Source of the DNA: Actinomycetes bacterium
GTDB lineage: Bacteria > Actinomycetota > Actinomycetes > Actinomycetales > Cellulomonadaceae
Direction of reading: 5' to 3'
DNA: 5,807 bases
Assembly: GCA_023390875.1 (NCBI GenBank)
Contig: JAEWCA010000243.1
Location: forward strand, 1-5,807
The notes beneath the pieces are model-generated. The model saw nothing but the letters and a program-made list of their open reading frames with translations, was not told the DNA's origin and searched no databases. A program made the position numbers and the translations under genes. Of the stretch, positions 1 through 5,807 are shown in pieces (position 1 is the first letter of the stretch; every line of letters starts with the position of its first letter).

Positions 1-1024
1 CCCGGCGGCACCGCGCCGGCGTCACCGGTTCGTGCGCCGCGGCCAGGGCCTGGATCCGGGAGAAGTCGGCGAGCGCGCGCCACTCGCGTCGCCGCAGCCG
101 CGCGAACTCGCGCGAGGCCGTCTCGGCCGAGCTGAGCGCGGTCGCGGTGTCGCCCTGCACGAGCGCGATCGTCGACAGGAGCAGCCGCGACTCGGGCAGG
201 TGGTTCCGGCGCCCGTCGCGCTCGTCGGCGGCCACGGCGTCCTCGGCGACCGACCGGGCCTCGGCGACGAGCCGGACGGACAGCAGCAGCTCGGCGTGGT
301 CGGTCAGCAGCGAGCCGGGGGACAGGCCGAGGTCCGTGAACATCGTCGTGGCCGCGGCCATGTGCGCGAGCGCCGACGGGACGTCCCCGGCCTGCGAGTC
401 CACCCACGCGAGGTTGTGCTCGACGAACGCGGCCGGCACGCGCAGCCCGTGCTCGTCGCACAGGTGCCCCGCGGCCCGCAGGTCCCGCCGCGCCGCCCCG
501 AACTCGCGACGCGTCGCGTGCAGCAGCCCCCGGTTGGACAGCGCGCGCGTGGCCCACTGGACGTCCCCGGCGGCCCGCAGCACGGGCAGCGCGCGACGCA
601 GGTCGTCGAGCGCCTCGTCGAGGCGGCCGAGGTCCTGGTAGATCGCGGCGCGCTGCGTCCTGGCCCGCGCCGCGGGCAGCCCGTCGAGCTCGGTGAGCGC
701 GCGGTCGATCTCCCGGAACGACCGCTGGGGCCGGCCGCTCATCATGAGCGCCGACGCCAGGCTCATGCGAGCCTCGCCCGTCGCGACCCGGTCGCCGGCA
801 CGCAGCCCGGCGACGACGGACGTCCGCAGGCTCCGCAGCGCGTCGTCGATCCGCGACTGCTGCATCGCCGCGACGCCGAGCGCGCGCTCCGCGACGCACA
901 CGACGGACCACAGGTACTGCTGCCGCGCGGCGCGCGCCACCTCGGCGGCCAGGGGAGCGGCGACCTGCGGGTCGCTCGCGGCCAGCCCCATGGCCTCCCG
1001 CGCCCGGGCGGCGAGATCCGTCAC
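1..1024 (-). CDS. TPR-repeat protein, probable N-terminal part of a TPR-CHAT protein (partial, cut by the left window edge)
   Basis: The reading frame runs from a GTG at 1024 to the left edge without a stop, giving the first 341 residues of a longer protein. The start is supported by GAGGGGG (1035-1029) four bases upstream. The protein is almost wholly helical and shows about six or seven degenerate TPR units of roughly 34 residues, near residues 46-75, 84-113, 121-150 (the clearest, with YQDLGRLDEALDDLRRAL), 160-189, 200-232 and 280-309. No signal peptide, membrane segment or DNA-binding motif is visible. The short N-terminal helix followed by an ageing TPR array, and the RRREWRALADFSRIQA segment near 311-326, resemble actinobacterial TPR proteins that end in a CHAT (caspase-like) protease domain. 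That domain would lie outside the window, so CHAT is an inference. Alternatives are a SARP/LuxR-type regulator or another TPR scaffold. It is divergent from the S8 peptidase gene and probably shares its promoter region. Confidence 0.75.
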   Translation of the reverse strand, partial: MTDLAARAREAMGLAASDPQVAAPLAAEVARAARQQYLWSVVCVAERALGVAAMQQSRIDDALRSLRTSVVAGLRAGDRVATGEARMSLASALMMSGRPQRSFREIDRALTELDGLPAARARTQRAAIYQDLGRLDEALDDLRRALPVLRAAGDVQWATRALSNRGLLHATRREFGAARRDLRAAGHLCDEHGLRVPAAFVEHNLAWVDSQAGDVPSALAHMAAATTMFTDLGLSPGSLLTDHAELLLSVRLVAEARSVAEDAVAADERDGRRNHLPESRLLLSTIALVQGDTATALSSAETASREFARLRRREWRALADFSRIQALAAAHEPVTPARCRR

Positions 1025-1086
1025 GACACCCCCTCGGTCCGCGTCCCTCCCTCCGAGAGTCGCGAGTGCGGCGCCGGGCGTCAATG

Positions 1087-1131
1087 ACTATCGGAATATC
1101 CCTTTCGTCCCGAATTGCACGCTGGGATAGT
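1087..1131. promoter_or_regulatory. Symmetric divergent promoter between the TPR gene and the S8 peptidase gene
   Basis: This is the most AT-rich spot in the window. It reads ACTATC (1087-1092), 11 bases, TTCG-N3-CGAA (1104-1114), 11 bases, GATAGT (1126-1131), an exactly symmetric layout centred on 1109. GATAGT matches the -10 consensus TATAAT at four of six bases on each strand. The shared centre would supply both -35 elements (TTCGTC rightward, TTCGGG leftward), each 16 bases from its -10. Predicted starts are near 1138 for the peptidase (about 28-base leader) and near 1080 for the TPR gene (about 56-base leader). The -35 boxes are poor matches to TTGACA, so the central palindrome could instead be an activator or repressor site. 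Transcription start mapping has not been seen; this is a prediction from sequence. Confidence 0.5.
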
Positions 1132-1165
1132 GGCTCCTCACAGGCAGCGTCGCCGAGGGGGAGCC

Positions 1166-2437
1166 ATGGACGGAACGCAGGTCGTGAACACGCCACCCGG
1201 AGAACCGGTCGAGGTGGTCGCCGCTCGTGAGCACGCCGCTGTCGTGCAGCGGCTGCTGGCCCGCAACGAGGTGCCGTGCGCGGCGCCCGACGACAGCGCG
1301 GACCTGGGGCTGACGCTGCTGAGGCTCACGCCCGAGGCCGCCGACAGGCTCGTCGCGGCCCTGCCCGCGTCGCCGTCGAACCCCGGCTTCCGGCCCTGGA
1401 AGCAACGGCGACGGCGGCACGAGCACGCCGACGTCGACGACGTCCTCACGAGCCTGCGGTCGGCGTTCGAGGAGCGGTACGCCGGCTGGGTGCCGACGCT
1501 GGGGAAGAACCGGTTCGTGGGTCCCGTCAGCGGGGGCGGCGGGTCCGTGTCGCACGGTGGCGGCGGCGCGCCGACGTTCTCGGCCCCCAAGGTCCCGTGG
1601 CGTCTCGGCACCGGCGGCGACGGCGTCACGGTCGGGGTCGTCGACACGGCGCTGTACGCGCACCCCGCCCTCGCGGGCGGCTACCGGGGCATCTCCGGCC
1701 GGGACGTGCTGGCCGTGCCGCAGGACGGCGACACGCTCCCGTTCGCGGCCGGGCACGCGACGTTCGTGACCGGCGTGATCCTCGACGAGGCACCAGGCGC
1801 GACCGTCCGCGTCCGCGGCGTCCTCGGTGCGGGAGGGGACGCGACGTCCTGGGACGTGGCGAAGGCCGTCGTCGAGCTCGGCAGGACCGGCATCCAGATC
1901 CTCAACCTGTCCCTCGTCTGCTACACCGAGGACAACAAGCCGCCGCTGGTGCTCTCGACCGCGATCGACCGGCTGCCGCCCGACGTGCTCGTGATCGCGT
2001 GCGCCGGCAACCACGGCGACCCGAAGCTCCCGCTGGAGAAGGAGCACCGTGTCCCCTCGTGGCCGGCGGCGCTCGACGACGTCGTCGCGGTCGGCTCGGC
2101 GCTCCCGGCGTCCGGCGCGCCGTACAAGCTGTCGCCCTTCACGCCGGTCGACGCCGAGTGGATCGACATCCTCACCGAGGGCGAGGCCGTGACCAGCACG
2201 TACCTCACGGGCACCGGCACGGGCGTGAACGGCGAGTCCGGGACGTTCGACGGCTGGGCCACCTGGGAGGGCACGTCGTTCTCGGCGGCCCGGCTCACGG
2301 GCCGGGTCGCGGCGCTCGCGGCGGAGCAGGGCCTCTCTCCGCGGGAGGCCTATGCGCGGCTCGTGCCCGCGCGTCAGGTGCAGGCGCAGTCGCGGCCCGA
2401 CGACGGCCCGTACCTGCCGCCGTTCCTGCCGAGCTGA
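1166..2437 (+). CDS. S8 (subtilisin-family) serine peptidase, predicted cytoplasmic
   Basis: A 423-residue protein with the full subtilase signature: Asp160 in GVVDTALYAHP, His197 in AAGHATFVTG (the GHGTHVAG block), oxyanion Asn282 in ACAGNHG, and nucleophile Ser371 in EGTSFSAARLTG. The triad is intact, so it should be an active endopeptidase. There is no signal peptide, no membrane helix and no C-terminal extension. The peptidase domain fills about residues 145-405. Before it lies an N-terminal region (about 1-110) with alternating strand and helix character (VEVVAAREHAAVVQRLL, LGLTLLRLT), a basic patch RRRRH (81-85), a GKNR motif (113-116), and a glycine-rich linker at 122-134. The N-terminal part could be a non-secreted pro-region or a binding module. 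The ATG at 1166 is chosen because GAGGGGGAG lies just upstream; an in-frame TTG at 1115 precedes the predicted transcription start. Its divergent neighbour is the TPR protein. The substrate is unknown. Confidence 0.92.
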   Translation: MDGTQVVNTPPGEPVEVVAAREHAAVVQRLLARNEVPCAAPDDSADLGLTLLRLTPEAADRLVAALPASPSNPGFRPWKQRRRRHEHADVDDVLTSLRSAFEERYAGWVPTLGKNRFVGPVSGGGGSVSHGGGGAPTFSAPKVPWRLGTGGDGVTVGVVDTALYAHPALAGGYRGISGRDVLAVPQDGDTLPFAAGHATFVTGVILDEAPGATVRVRGVLGAGGDATSWDVAKAVVELGRTGIQILNLSLVCYTEDNKPPLVLSTAIDRLPPDVLVIACAGNHGDPKLPLEKEHRVPSWPAALDDVVAVGSALPASGAPYKLSPFTPVDAEWIDILTEGEAVTSTYLTGTGTGVNGESGTFDGWATWEGTSFSAARLTGRVAALAAEQGLSPREAYARLVPARQVQAQSRPDDGPYLPPFLPS

Positions 2438-2443
2438 GCAGCA

Positions 2444-2478
2444 CCGCGCCGACCCGCCCGTCCGGCGGGCCGGCGCGG
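2444..2478. terminator. Bidirectional hairpin terminator between the converging S8 and VOC genes
   Basis: In the 47-base gap between two stop codons, CCGCGCCG (2444-2451) pairs perfectly with CGGCGCGG (2471-2478). After one A/C mismatch, CCCGCC (2453-2458) pairs with GGCGGG (2464-2469) around a five-base loop. No T-run follows on either strand, as is common for hairpin terminators of GC-rich actinobacteria. Its position suggests that it ends both transcripts. Confidence 0.7.
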
Positions 2479-2484
2479 CCGTGG

Positions 2485-2904
2485 TCAGGCGGGCTGCTCG
2501 CCCGCGACGTTGACGAGCCAGGACACGCCGAACCTGTCGGTGAGCATCCCGAACGTGTCGCCCCAGGGCGCCGTCTCGAGCGGGACGGTCACCGTGCCGC
2601 CGTCCACGAGCTTGTCCCAGTAGCCGCGCAGCTCGGGCTCGTCGTCCCCGGACAGCGAGACCGAGTAGGTGTCGCCCGGGTTGTACGGCATCTGGTTCGG
2701 GGTGTCGGCGCCCATGATCGTGTAGCCGCTGGGCGTCTCGAGCTGGCCGTGCATGATCTTGTCCGCCTCGGCGGGGTCCTCGCTCGCGTGGAAGTCCCCG
2801 AACGTGCTGAGCGTGAGCTCGCCGCCGAAGACGCTCTGGTAGAACTCCATGGCCTGCTTGGCGTTGTCGCGGAACCCGAGGTACGGGTTGAGACGCGTGG
2901 TCAC
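2485..2904 (-). CDS. VOC-family (PhnB-like, glyoxalase-fold) protein
   Basis: A 139-residue protein that starts LNPYLGFRDNAKQAMEFYQS and continues VFGGELTLSTFG, then MHGQLE (51-56), and ends WGDTFGMLTDRFGVSWLVN (114-132). These are the typical blocks of the PhnB-like branch of the vicinal oxygen chelate fold: two beta-alpha-beta-beta-beta modules that form a small dimeric cytoplasmic protein. His52 is the usual metal-ligand position of the branch; the rest of the metal site is not clear. Members are often of unknown reaction and have been wrongly named 3-demethylubiquinone methyltransferases, so no substrate is assigned. The GTG at 2904 is chosen because AAGGAGGG (2919-2912) lies seven bases upstream. 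The frame stays open to a GTG near 3012, but that extension lacks a ribosome site and reads through the predicted promoter. It converges with the S8 gene and diverges from ppc. Confidence 0.9.
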   Translation of the reverse strand: MTTRLNPYLGFRDNAKQAMEFYQSVFGGELTLSTFGDFHASEDPAEADKIMHGQLETPSGYTIMGADTPNQMPYNPGDTYSVSLSGDDEPELRGYWDKLVDGGTVTVPLETAPWGDTFGMLTDRFGVSWLVNVAGEQPA

Positions 2905-2951
2905 GGTCTGGCCCTCCTTGCTCGACGTGCTCGACGCACCGGACGCGTCCC

Positions 2952-2980
2952 ATCCTCCGGGCGGCCACCGGCGGTGCCAA
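2952..2980 (-). promoter_or_regulatory. Predicted promoter of the VOC gene
   Basis: On the minus strand TTGGCA (2980-2975) matches the -35 consensus at five of six bases. It is followed after 17 bases by GAGGAT (2957-2952), a form of -10 box common in actinobacterial housekeeping promoters (TAGGAT type). The predicted start is near 2945, which leaves about a 40-base leader with the strong AAGGAGGG ribosome site. This is prediction only. Confidence 0.55.
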
Positions 2981-2992
2981 GGGTCGGGCGAG

Positions 2993-3045
2993 ACGTTCGT
3001 CACGGTGACCACCGCCTGGAACAGGTGACGTGCCGTGACGAACGT
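2993..3045. promoter_or_regulatory. Perfect 13-bp inverted repeat in the VOC-ppc intergenic region (candidate operator)
   Basis: ACGTTCGTCACGG (2993-3005) is repeated exactly in inverse orientation as CCGTGACGAACGT (3033-3045). The gap is 27 bases and the arm centres are 40 bases apart, about four helical turns. The right arm lies between the predicted -35 and -10 of ppc. The left arm lies about 54 bases upstream of the predicted VOC start, where an activator would bind. A regulator bound to both arms could therefore couple the two divergent genes. It could also be an RNA hairpin if a transcript crosses it, but neither predicted transcript does. Confidence 0.5.
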
Positions 3046-3061
3046 GGCCTACTTTTACCCC
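3025..3061 (+). promoter_or_regulatory. Predicted ppc promoter giving a leaderless mRNA
   Basis: TACTTT (3050-3055) is a good -10 box and stands out as T-rich in this DNA. Seven bases beyond its end is the GTG at 3062, so transcription would begin at or next to the start codon, with no leader. A TGAC-containing GTGACG (3025-3030) is the best -35, but its 19-base spacer is long. Leaderless mRNAs are common in actinobacteria. Confidence 0.45.
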
Positions 3062-5737
3062 GTGACCGCACCGCTGCCCCCGCGTGACGTCCGGCGAGGA
3101 CTCGCCCACCACGAGGTCCCCGACCCCCTGCGCAACGACGTCAGGGTGCTCGGCGAGTTCCTCGGCCGCGTGCTGCGCGAGGCCGGGGGCGACGAGCTCC
3201 TGGCCGACGTCGAGCGCCTGCGTGAGCTGGCCATCGAGGCGCACGACGAGCCCGACGGCGGTGCGCTCGAGCGCGCCGAGCAGCTCGTCGCGACGTTCTC
3301 GCTGGCCCGTGCCGAGCAGGTCGCACGCGCGTTCACGTGCTACTTCCACCTGGCCAACACGGCCGAGGAGTACCACCGCGTGCGGGTGCTGCGGGAGCGC
3401 GAGGCGAGCCTGGAGCCGCGCACGCTCGCGCCCGACGACTCGCTGCCGGCCGCCGTCGCGCAGGCCACCGCCGAGCTGGGCCGCGAGGAGACGCTGCGCC
3501 GGCTGCAGGCGCTCGAGTTCCGCCCGGTGTTCACCGCGCACCCCACGGAGGCCCGGCGCCGCGCGGTGTCGTCCGCGATCCGCCGCATCGCCGAGCTCGT
3601 CGCCGAGCGCGACGTGCGCAGCATCGGCGGCATGTCGCTCGTCGAGAACGACCGGCGGCTGCTCGCGGAGATCGACACGCTCTGGCGGACGGCGCCGCTG
3701 CGCCAGGCCAAGCCGACCGTGCTCGACGAGGTCCGCACGGTCCTCAACGTGTTCGACTCGACGCTGGCCGAGGTGTTCCCCGAGGTCTACCGCCGTCTCG
3801 ACGACTGGCTGCTGGGCGACGCCGCAGGCACCACGGCGCCTGCCGTGCGGCCGTTCGCGCGGGTCGGCACCTGGATCGGGGGCGACCGCGACGGCAACCC
3901 GAACGTCACGGCCGAGGTCACGCGCGAGGCCGCCGCGCTCGCGTCCGAGCGTGCGCTGCGCTCGCTCGAGGTCGCGACCCGCCGCACGGCCGACACCCTG
4001 ACGCTCGACAACGAGGGCACGCCCGCGTCGGCCGAGCTGCTCGCCCTGTGGCAGCGGCAGCGGATCATGTCCGAGGCCCTGACCTCGCGGATCGCGGGGG
4101 AGGCGCCGGGCGAGCCGCACCGCCGGGTGCTGCTGGTCGTCGCGCAGCGCGTCGCGGCGACCCGCGAGCGCAACTCGGACCTCGCCTACGCGTCGGCGCA
4201 GGACCTCGAGGCCGACCTGCTCGTCGTGCAGCGCTCGCTCGAGGCCGCGGGTGCCTCCCGCCCCGCGTACGGCGACCTGCAGCGACTGATCTGGCAGGTC
4301 ACCACGTTCGGCTTCCACCTCGCCGAGCTCGAGGTGCGGCAGCACTCGCAGGTGCACGCCGCCGCGCTCGCCGACCTCGAGGCGAACGGCGTCGACGGCG
4401 CGCTCGAGGAGCGCACGCTCGAGGTGCTCGACACGTTCCGGGCCATCGTCAACGTGCAGCGCCGGTTCGGCGTGCTGGCCGCCCGCCGGTACATCGTGTC
4501 GTTCACGCAGTCCGCCGAGCACCTCGCCGCCGTCTACCGGCTGGCCGAGCTCGCGTTCCCGGGGGCCGACGAGGTCCCGGTGATCGACGCGATCCCGCTG
4601 TTCGAGACGTTCGCGGACCTCGAGGCCAGCGTGGACATCCTCGAGGGCGCGCTCGCGATCCCGCAGGTGCAGAAGCGGCTCGCGGAGAACGGCCGCCGCG
4701 TCGAGGTCATGCTCGGCTATTCGGACTCGTCGAAGGACGTCGGTCCGGTGTCGGCGACGCTCGCGCTCGACACGGCGCAGCGGCGCATCACCGAGTGGGC
4801 CGAGCGGCACGACATCCAGCTCACGCTGTTCCACGGCCGCGGCGGCGCGCTCGGCCGCGGCGGCGGTCCCGCGAACCGGGCCGTGCTCGCGCAGCCGCCG
4901 GGGTCGGTCGACGGCCGGTTCAAGCTCACCGAGCAGGGCGAGGTCATCTTCGCGCGGTACGGCGACCCCGTGATCGCCGCCCGGCACATCGAGCAGGTCG
5001 TCGCGGCAACGCTGCTCGCGGGCACGCCGTCGATCGAGAAGCGCAACGCCGCGGCCACCGAGCGGTTCGCGGAGCTCGCGGCGAAGCTCGACGAGATCTC
5101 GCGGACCCGGTTCCACGAGCTCGTGCGCGCCGACGGCTTCCCGCAGTGGTTCGCCGAGGTCACGCCGCTCGAGGAGGTCGGCCTCCTGCCGATCGGCTCG
5201 CGCCCGGCCCGGCGCGGGCTGTCCGTGTCGTCGCTCGACGACCTGCGGGCGATCCCGTGGGTGTTCTCGTGGTCGCAGGCCCGCATCAACCTCGCGGGCT
5301 GGTACGGCCTGGGCACCGCGCTCGACGCGATCGGCGACCTCGACGAGCTGCGTGCCGCGTACGCCCAGTGGCCGCTGTTCACGACGATGATCGACAACGT
5401 CGAGATGTCGCTGGCCAAGACCGACGAGCGCATCGCCGCCCGCTACCTGGCGCTCGGCGACCGGCCCGACCTCGCCGAGCAGGTGATGTCGGAGATGGCC
5501 CTGACCCGCCGCTCCGTCCTGGCGATCACGGACAGCGACGCGATCCTGTCGCGTCGCCGCATCCTCGGCCGCGCCGTCCAGCTGCGCTCGCCGTACGTCG
5601 ACGCGCTGTCGCTCCTGCAGCTGCGGGCCCTGCGGGGCCTGCGGACCGGCGACGCGGTCGAGCAGGCCGACGACCTGCGCCGGCTGCTGCTGCTCACCGT
5701 GAACGGTGTCGCCGCCGGCGTCCAGAACACCGGCTGA
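3062..5737 (+). CDS. ppc: Phosphoenolpyruvate carboxylase
   Basis: This enzyme carboxylates phosphoenolpyruvate with bicarbonate to oxaloacetate, the replenishing step for the TCA cycle, and acts as a cytoplasmic tetramer. The 891-residue product is full length (E. coli 883). Visible blocks are [11 protein letters not shown] with catalytic His160, [13 protein letters not shown] (271-283), ELEVRQ with Arg426, [11 protein letters not shown] with Lys558, [14 protein letters not shown] (590-603) with His591, Arg593 and Arg599, IGSRPARR with Arg714, [12 protein letters not shown] (728-739), and the C-terminal [12 protein letters not shown]. Residues matching the E. coli aspartate-inhibitor site (Arg587, Lys773, Arg832, Asn881) are present as Arg599, Lys786, Arg842 and Asn889, so aspartate feedback is likely. 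The GTG at 3062 is preferred because it sits seven bases after a -10 box. A GTG at 3035 has an SD-like AGGTGA six bases upstream but lies inside the inverted repeat and would add nine unusual residues. Confidence 0.97.
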   Translation: MTAPLPPRDVRRGLAHHEVPDPLRNDVRVLGEFLGRVLREAGGDELLADVERLRELAIEAHDEPDGGALERAEQLVATFSLARAEQVARAFTCYFHLANTAEEYHRVRVLREREASLEPRTLAPDDSLPAAVAQATAELGREETLRRLQALEFRPVFTAHPTEARRRAVSSAIRRIAELVAERDVRSIGGMSLVENDRRLLAEIDTLWRTAPLRQAKPTVLDEVRTVLNVFDSTLAEVFPEVYRRLDDWLLGDAAGTTAPAVRPFARVGTWIGGDRDGNPNVTAEVTREAAALASERALRSLEVATRRTADTLTLDNEGTPASAELLALWQRQRIMSEALTSRIAGEAPGEPHRRVLLVVAQRVAATRERNSDLAYASAQDLEADLLVVQRSLEAAGASRPAYGDLQRLIWQVTTFGFHLAELEVRQHSQVHAAALADLEANGVDGALEERTLEVLDTFRAIVNVQRRFGVLAARRYIVSFTQSAEHLAAVYRLAELAFPGADEVPVIDAIPLFETFADLEASVDILEGALAIPQVQKRLAENGRRVEVMLGYSDSSKDVGPVSATLALDTAQRRITEWAERHDIQLTLFHGRGGALGRGGGPANRAVLAQPPGSVDGRFKLTEQGEVIFARYGDPVIAARHIEQVVAATLLAGTPSIEKRNAAATERFAELAAKLDEISRTRFHELVRADGFPQWFAEVTPLEEVGLLPIGSRPARRGLSVSSLDDLRAIPWVFSWSQARINLAGWYGLGTALDAIGDLDELRAAYAQWPLFTTMIDNVEMSLAKTDERIAARYLALGDRPDLAEQVMSEMALTRRSVLAITDSDAILSRRRILGRAVQLRSPYVDALSLLQLRALRGLRTGDAVEQADDLRRLLLLTVNGVAAGVQNTG

Positions 5738-5769
5738 CGACCGGACCGCACGCCTCCGACGGCGCGGCG

Positions 5770-5799
5770 CCCCCCGCCGGGGGCGGGGGGCCGGCGGGG
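5770..5799 (+). terminator. GC-only hairpin(s) downstream of ppc, probable terminator
   Basis: About 32 bases after the ppc stop, two mutually exclusive perfect stems can form: GCCCCCCG (5769-5776) with CGGGGGGC (5784-5791), or CCCCGCCGG (5772-5780) with CCGGCGGGG (5791-5799). The strong stems and their position suggest transcription termination of ppc. No T-run is seen before the window ends. Confidence 0.5.
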
Positions 5800-5807
5800 T
5801 GGGGGGG
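5779..5807 (+). other. G-rich tract with G-quadruplex potential at the window end
   Basis: Four G-runs of five, six, four and seven bases are separated by C, CCGGC and T. This meets the usual pattern for a four-tetrad G-quadruplex on the plus strand, including the ppc transcript if it reads this far. It competes with the hairpins described just upstream. The last run reaches the window end, so its true length is unknown and an assembly break at the tract is possible. Confidence 0.5.

Noticed and set aside
32..1087. A 351-codon plus-strand open frame opposite the TPR gene
   Set aside because: Its product is an Arg/Pro/Gly-rich shadow, while the minus-strand frame gives a coherent TPR protein with a ribosome binding site and typical G/C third positions.
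1104..1112. TTCGTCCCG in the TPR/S8 promoter resembles TTCGTCACG in the VOC-ppc inverted repeat, hinting at one regulator
   Set aside because: Only eight of nine bases match, the rest of the 13-bp arm is absent, and CG-rich short matches such as this also occur inside coding sequence here.
1115..1165. A TTG at 1115 as an earlier start of the S8 peptidase
   Set aside because: It lies inside the symmetric promoter, upstream of the predicted transcription start, and lacks a ribosome site; the ATG at 1166 has GAGGGGGAG just before it.
2905..3012. A 36-residue N-terminal extension of the VOC protein
   Set aside because: No ribosome site at the upstream GTG; the added residues do not resemble the family, whose proteins start at about LNPYL; the predicted promoter lies within it.
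1276..3087. A 603-codon plus-strand open frame overlapping the S8 and VOC genes
   Set aside because: It is an Arg/Ala-rich product in the wrong frame of a clear subtilase, and it runs antisense through the VOC gene.
1088..5116. A 1342-codon open frame on the minus strand running across three real genes
   Set aside because: Its translation is a low-complexity Arg/Gly/Ala/Val/Leu string with no domain, it runs antisense to the S8 and ppc genes, and long spurious frames are expected in DNA this rich in GC.
1..5807. Search for CRISPR arrays, insertion sequences, tRNA/rRNA genes and riboswitches
   Set aside because: No regularly spaced repeats, no transposase frames with terminal repeats, and no recognisable RNA gene were seen on either strand.

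Overview
The window looks like chromosomal DNA from a very GC-rich actinobacterium. Coding third positions are almost all G or C, GTG starts are common, and the promoters resemble actinobacterial ones. The phosphoenolpyruvate carboxylase and the small VOC protein fit the Cellulomonas/Micrococcales group. That placement is an impression from the protein sequences and has not been confirmed by a search.

Four genes are supported. From left to right they are: (1) a minus-strand gene cut by the left edge, encoding a helical TPR-repeat protein (341 residues visible) that resembles the N-terminal half of actinobacterial TPR-CHAT proteins; (2) a divergent plus-strand gene for a 423-residue subtilisin-type (S8) serine peptidase with an intact catalytic triad and no secretion signal; (3) a minus-strand gene for a 139-residue PhnB-like VOC/glyoxalase-fold protein; (4) a plus-strand gene for a complete phosphoenolpyruvate carboxylase (891 residues). 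No stretch of more than 300 bases lacks a gene.

The three intergenic regions are informative. Between genes 1 and 2 there is an AT-richer island with a symmetric layout: two GATAGT boxes pointing outward around a TTCG-N3-CGAA centre. This reads as one back-to-back promoter for both genes. Between genes 2 and 3, which converge, there is a strong hairpin that can serve both as terminator. Between genes 3 and 4, which diverge, there is a good -35/-10 pair for the VOC gene, a -10 box placed to give a leaderless ppc mRNA, and a perfect 13-bp inverted repeat that looks like an operator.

The most interesting part is the left half. A TPR (probably TPR-CHAT, i.e. caspase-like) protein and a cytoplasmic subtilisin appear to be co-expressed from a symmetric promoter. 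This suggests a two-protease regulatory or conflict system whose remaining parts would lie left of the window. The right half is ordinary central metabolism: PPC replenishes oxaloacetate. The window ends in a G-rich tract with hairpin and G-quadruplex potential just after ppc.
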